From Plantibacter flavus (GTDB lineage: Bacteria; Actinomycetota; Actinomycetes; Actinomycetales; Microbacteriaceae), in the NCBI RefSeq assembly GCF_900177615.1, contig NZ_FXAP01000001.1, forward strand, positions 936,825-1,000,824: a stretch of 64,000 nucleotides of DNA. Reading direction: 5' to 3'. Positions 60,708 to 64,000 of the stretch are shown here, piece by piece; within the stretch, counting starts at the first letter, position 1; the number at the start of each line of letters is the position of its first letter. A program made the translations under genes and the position numbers. Below the pieces are notes generated by a model. The model saw only the letters and a program-made list of their open reading frames with translations, did not search any database and was not told where the DNA came from.

Positions 60708-61813
60708 AGTCCGCTCACCCGCTTCCGCCGCACGAGCATGATCAGGATGGGAGCGCCGAGGAGCGCCGTGACGATCCCCACCCGGAGCTCTCCGGAGGGC
60801 AACACGATCCGGCCGAGGACGTCTGCGAGCAGCAGGAACGCGGGGCCGATCACCATCGAGTACGTCAGCACCCAGCGTTGGTCGGGCCCCGTGAACCAGC
60901 GCACGACATGGGGGATCATGAGTCCCACGAAGGCGATGGGACCGGCGGCTGCGACGCCCGTACCCGCTAGGAGGGTGACGGCGACGACGACCCACACCCG
61001 GGTGCTGCGCACTCGCGCACCGAGCGCCTGGGCGAGCTCGTCTCCCAGGGTCAGGGCATTCAGCGAGCGGGCGCAGAGCAGACCGATCACGAGGCCCGCG
61101 ACGATCAGCGGAGCAGCCCACGTGAGCTGGTCGAGGGTGCGGCCTCCAATGGATCCCACGCTCCAGAAGCGCATGACCTGGAGGGTGCCTTCGTCCCGCA
61201 GCACGATCGCGGTGGTGAAACCGGTGCAGGCGGCACCGAGGGCGACCCCCGCGAGGGTCAGTTTCATCGGGGTCGCGCCCGAGGCCCCGACGGATCCGAG
61301 CGTGTAGACGATCACCGTGAGGATGAACGCACCCGCCAGGGCGAACGGGACGTAGGTGCCGGGAGTCGTCAGTCCCAGGACACCGACCGCGAAGGTCACG
61401 GCGAACGACGCACCGGCGTTCACCCCGAGGATGCCCGGGTCGGCGAGCGGGTTGCGGGTGAATGCCTGGATGAGCCCGCCGCACACGGCGAGCGCCGCAC
61501 CGACCAGGATGCCGAGCAGCGTCCGTGGGACGCGCAGCTCCATGACCATGAGATGCAGGGGGTCCGCGTCGTCGTAGGCGACGAGCGCGCGGACGACGGT
61601 CAGTGGATCGATGGCCCGATTGCCGATGGCGAGTGAGGCGACGGCTGCGGCGATCAGCACCACGATGGCGATGAGGAGCCCGGCGGCGAGGGTCCCGGTG
61701 CGGTGGGGTGAGACGTCCGCGCGTCCGGCCCCACCGGGCGCCAGGACGTCCGCCGCCCCGCCTGCAGCCGGCGCTGCTGGCGGGGCGGCGGACCGGGAGA
61801 TCTCCGATGTCAC
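60704..61813 (-). CDS. Iron-siderophore ABC transporter permease (FecC/FepD type)
   Basis: 369 residues. A Pro/Ala-rich 45-residue N-terminal tail precedes the first helix. FecCD landmarks R-V-P-R-T-L-L-G-I-L-V-G and N-P-L-A-D-P-G-I-L-G-V-N-A-G, then L-M-I-P-H-V-V-R-W. GTG 61813 overlaps the binding protein stop (GTGA). Confidence 0.94.
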   Translation of the reverse strand: MTSEISRSAAPPAAPAAGGAADVLAPGGAGRADVSPHRTGTLAAGLLIAIVVLIAAAVASLAIGNRAIDPLTVVRALVAYDDADPLHLMVMELRVPRTLLGILVGAALAVCGGLIQAFTRNPLADPGILGVNAGASFAVTFAVGVLGLTTPGTYVPFALAGAFILTVIVYTLGSVGASGATPMKLTLAGVALGAACTGFTTAIVLRDEGTLQVMRFWSVGSIGGRTLDQLTWAAPLIVAGLVIGLLCARSLNALTLGDELAQALGARVRSTRVWVVVAVTLLAGTGVAAAGPIAFVGLMIPHVVRWFTGPDQRWVLTYSMVIGPAFLLLADVLGRIVLPSGELRVGIVTALLGAPILIMLVRRKRVSGL

Positions 61814-62871
61814 TTGCCGTCGATGGTCGGCTCGCCCTGCAGCGCCGCTGCGAGGTCGTCGACGTAGCCGGGCAGGACGTACTGCAGGGACAGGACGGTC
61901 GGCGCGCTGATCGCCGAGGCCTTGGCGGCGTCGGCGTAGATCACGTAGGACCCGGCGGCGATCGGCGCCCAGCGCGACACCACGGCGTTCTCGACCGTGT
62001 ACGTCCCCTCCTCGGCACTTCCACCCCACGCGGCGAACAGGTCTGCGTCCACGTCGTAGAGCTGCTCGAGGCTGACGCCGGTGTACCAGTTGTCGCCCTC
62101 GGCGCTCGCGAGGAAGCTGTCCATCGCCGACGTCGAGGTGAAGCCGAGCGCTTCGGTGATGCGGACCCGCGGGTCGTACTCGAGGTAGACGCCGAGGTCC
62201 GTCCCTCCCTCGTTCAGGGTGAGGCCCCAGACGAAGCTCTTGTCGTCGAACTCGGGGTGTGCGTCGGCGAGGGAGGTGATGAGGTCGTCGGTCTCGCCGA
62301 TGAGCTCCTCGGCCTTGGCCTCCTCCGACATCGCCTTCCCGACGGTGCGGGTCATGCCCTCCCAGGTGCCCGGGTTCCAGGCTCCCTCGATGTAGGGGAC
62401 GGTCGGGGCGATCTCGGTGAGCCGCTCGTACTCGATGTCGGTGACACCGGAGTAGAGGCTGAGGATCAGGTCGGGCTTCAGGGACTTGATCGCCTCGTAG
62501 TTCGGGCCGTCGTCCGTGAAGGGGATGATCTCGGGCATCTCGCCGTACGCCTCGGAGACGTAGTCCTCGAACCAGGGCTGGTAGCCGCTCTCACCGGCAC
62601 CCCAGACCTCTTCGATGCCGACGGGGTTGGTGCCGAGGGCGGCGACGATGTCGGGCGTCATCCACCCGAGGGCCACGATCCGTTCCGGCTTCTCCGGGAT
62701 GACGGTCTCACCGTGGGCGTGTTCGATGACGACGCCGTCGGTCGATGCCGTCGTCGATCCGGTGTCGCCGGTGGCGGCCGAACATCCGGCGAGGGCGAGA
62801 GCGGTGGCGATGACGGCGGCGAGGAGGGCGGATCCTCGGCGGGCGTTCGGGCGCGCGAAAGCGTGCGGCAT
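61810..62871 (-). CDS. Siderophore-binding lipoprotein (FecB/FhuD type)
   Basis: 353 residues. Lipoprotein signal with lipobox L-A-G-C (Cys about residue 28), then a class III periplasmic-binding fold: R-I-V-A-L-G-W-M-T-P-D, L-K-P-D-L-I-L-S-L-Y, and D-L-F-A-A-W. Long helical backbone typical of siderophore binders. ATG 62871 has AAAGGAG upstream. First gene of the seven-gene iron operon, preceded by a DtxR/IdeR box, so expected to be induced when iron is scarce. Confidence 0.94.
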   Translation of the reverse strand: MPHAFARPNARRGSALLAAVIATALALAGCSAATGDTGSTTASTDGVVIEHAHGETVIPEKPERIVALGWMTPDIVAALGTNPVGIEEVWGAGESGYQPWFEDYVSEAYGEMPEIIPFTDDGPNYEAIKSLKPDLILSLYSGVTDIEYERLTEIAPTVPYIEGAWNPGTWEGMTRTVGKAMSEEAKAEELIGETDDLITSLADAHPEFDDKSFVWGLTLNEGGTDLGVYLEYDPRVRITEALGFTSTSAMDSFLASAEGDNWYTGVSLEQLYDVDADLFAAWGGSAEEGTYTVENAVVSRWAPIAAGSYVIYADAAKASAISAPTVLSLQYVLPGYVDDLAAALQGEPTIDGK

Positions 62872-62921
62872 GGGGCTCCTTTGAAGAGGGGGGAGTGGGA
62901 TCACCGCTGGCGATCCATAAG

Positions 62922-62940
62922 TTAGGTAAGCATGTCCTAA
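62922..62940. promoter_or_regulatory. DtxR/IdeR-type iron box
   Basis: TTAGGTAAGCATGTCCTAA is a 19-bp near-palindrome matching the IdeR/DtxR consensus (TTAGGTTAGnCTAACCTAA) at 14 of the 18 specified positions, with both outer TTAGG/CCTAA arms intact. It lies 50 bp upstream of the siderophore-binding lipoprotein start, so iron-bound DtxR/IdeR would repress the operon. Confidence 0.85.
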
Positions 62941-63033
62941 CAGAATGATCGTAGGGCGCTTCACGGCGCGACAGTGTCGAGGAACCGACGACTTCTGTCG
63001 GAGATCCGACACGATGATGCGTGCCCGGGTGGA

Positions 63034-63876
63034 TCAGCGCCAGTAGAGCTGATGGGCAGGGTCCGCCCGCACCCGTGCCACGTACTCACGAGCGGTCATG
63101 CCGAACCGGGCTCGGAAGCTCGCGGAGAAGGCGCTCGAGGATGCGTACCCGCAGCGGTGCGCCGCCGCCCCGATCGGCATGCCGTCGATGATCAGGCGCG
63201 CCGCCAGTGTCATCCGGACGCCTGTCCGCCACCGGGCGAAGCTCATCCCGGTGTCGTGCTGGAAGATCCGCAGCACGGTGCGCTCGTGGAGGCCGTGCAC
63301 GTCGAACAGCTCGCGCGCGCCCCGGGGGTCACCCGGGTCAGCGAGGATCGCACGGACGAGCGGATGGACACGGTCGTCGGACGGCATCGGGATCTCGCCC
63401 CAACCGTCCGCCGTCTCCGGCGCGGACTGCTGCAGCATCTCGATGAGGACCGCCTGCGCTCGGACCCGCAGGTCGGTCGGCATGTCGTTGATCCCGAGGT
63501 GGAGCAACATCTCCTGCACCGCACGCGGGACCAGGACCTGGGCGACGGTCTCGACCGGAGCGATCAGCGAGGCCGCGGGGAGGTAGGTGTAGCACCCGGT
63601 GGAGTCGCGCTCGTGATGCGCCGTGTGCGGGGTGTGGGCTGGGATCCACACGCCCTGGCCCGGGGCCAGACGCCACATCGCGTGCGGGAGGTGCACCCAC
63701 ACGGTCCCGCGGTAGCACCAGGCGAGCATGGCGTCCGGATGACGGTGCGGCGGCGAGAGCGGGCGGCTCCCGGTGTCCTCGTCGGTGACCACGCCGGTGC
63801 CCATCAGATACGGTTCGGCGACGGACGACGGATGCTCGGGGCTCGCGTCCCAGTCGACCCGGCTGTACGGGCTCAA
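63034..63876 (-). CDS. AraC family regulator with N-terminal cupin
   Basis: 280 residues. N-terminal cupin (P-H-R-H-P-D-A-M-L-A-W, with A-P-G-Q-G-V-W-I-P) and two C-terminal HTHs (G-L-H-E-R-T-V-L-R-I-F-Q; R-C-G-Y-A-S-S-S-A-F-S-A-S-F-R). The best start is TTG at 63876 with GGGAG 9 nt upstream; no ATG or GTG lies nearby in frame before the domain. Upstream of the iron operon on the same strand with the iron box between, so it probably activates siderophore uptake when its ligand (perhaps the ferric siderophore) is present. Confidence 0.88.
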   Translation of the reverse strand: MSPYSRVDWDASPEHPSSVAEPYLMGTGVVTDEDTGSRPLSPPHRHPDAMLAWCYRGTVWVHLPHAMWRLAPGQGVWIPAHTPHTAHHERDSTGCYTYLPAASLIAPVETVAQVLVPRAVQEMLLHLGINDMPTDLRVRAQAVLIEMLQQSAPETADGWGEIPMPSDDRVHPLVRAILADPGDPRGARELFDVHGLHERTVLRIFQHDTGMSFARWRTGVRMTLAARLIIDGMPIGAAAHRCGYASSSAFSASFRARFGMTAREYVARVRADPAHQLYWR

Positions 63877-64000
63877 CGTGCGCTCCCTGCTGGGCGACGA
63901 TCCACGTCATCGAGACGCGGTGTCGCTGAGCCTGCCATGTCCGCCATGGTAGCGGGCCGGTCCTCGCCGTCGGCTTGCCAGGGACGGGCGGAGCGGGAAC

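Noticed and set aside
63877-64000. Possible gene start at the right edge
   Set aside because: No ribosome site or recognisable coding frame; nothing can be supported.
1-64000. tRNA, rRNA, CRISPR arrays, transposases, phage genes, riboswitches
   Set aside because: Looked for characteristic sequences and proteins throughout and found none that could be supported by eye.

Overview
The window looks like a chromosomal segment of a high-GC actinobacterium, most likely a Microbacteriaceae-type, plant- or soil-associated organism; I do not assign a genus. The grounds are the very GC-rich third codon positions, the many ATGA/GTGA start-stop overlaps, several apparently leaderless starts (a TAnnnT box 6-7 nt before the start codon), Tat and lipoprotein signals, and a DtxR/IdeR-type iron box. 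I see no rRNA, tRNA, CRISPR array, insertion sequence or prophage. All genes appear chromosomal, and most are metabolic or transport operons.

Layout. 0.1-5.5 kb (minus): extracytoplasmic copper and haem-peroxidase operon (CopD-CtaG fusion, CopC, PCuAC, Tat-exported DyP peroxidase) with a His/Met-containing membrane protein upstream. 5.7-7.9 kb: WcbI-like protein plus a family-2 glycosyltransferase. 8.1-11.9 kb: SDR, then an unusual fusion of an alpha/beta hydrolase with a GMC small-subunit-like domain, then a GMC oxidoreductase. 12-14 kb (minus): M23 peptidase and DsbA-like thiol oxidoreductase. 14.2-18.7 kb: a degraded fragment, a TetR/SDR divergent pair with twin operators, a membrane protein split by a frameshift, a GNAT protein and an SDR. 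18.9-25.5 kb: a LysR-controlled nitrogen-compound cluster (ornithine-cyclodeaminase-family protein, ammonium transporter, sarcosine-oxidase-like flavoenzyme, M20 amidohydrolase, HAD hydrolase). 25.6-27.9 kb: XRE-cupin regulator, methyltransferase, lipase-like hydrolase.

28-53 kb is a sugar and sugar-acid utilisation island. A ROK regulator faces an ABC sugar importer with a GH13 alpha-glucosidase. A DeoR regulator sits with OtnC and OtnK, divergent from an operon of a SAF-domain dehydrogenase, two amidohydrolase-type lactonase candidates and two MFS acid-sugar transporters. OtnI and an LtnD-like dehydrogenase flank a second divergent promoter, followed by a second ABC importer between two GHL6-like putative glycosidases and then a LacI regulator. 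Together LtnD, OtnI, OtnK and OtnC form the known route from a tetronate (L-threonate or D-erythronate) to dihydroxyacetone phosphate. The lactonases, the SAF dehydrogenase and the GHL6-like proteins probably feed it from plant-derived sugars or lactones; that part is inference.

54.5-63.9 kb (minus): an iron operon of seven genes (siderophore-binding lipoprotein, two FecCD-type permeases, ATPase, an asymmetric pair of exporter-fold ABC half-transporters, and a siderophore-interacting flavin reductase), preceded by a DtxR/IdeR box and an AraC regulator gene. The most notable items for follow-up are the split tetronate island with paired GHL6-like proteins, the hydrolase/GMC-small-subunit fusion, and the complementary degeneracy of the two ABC half-transporters.
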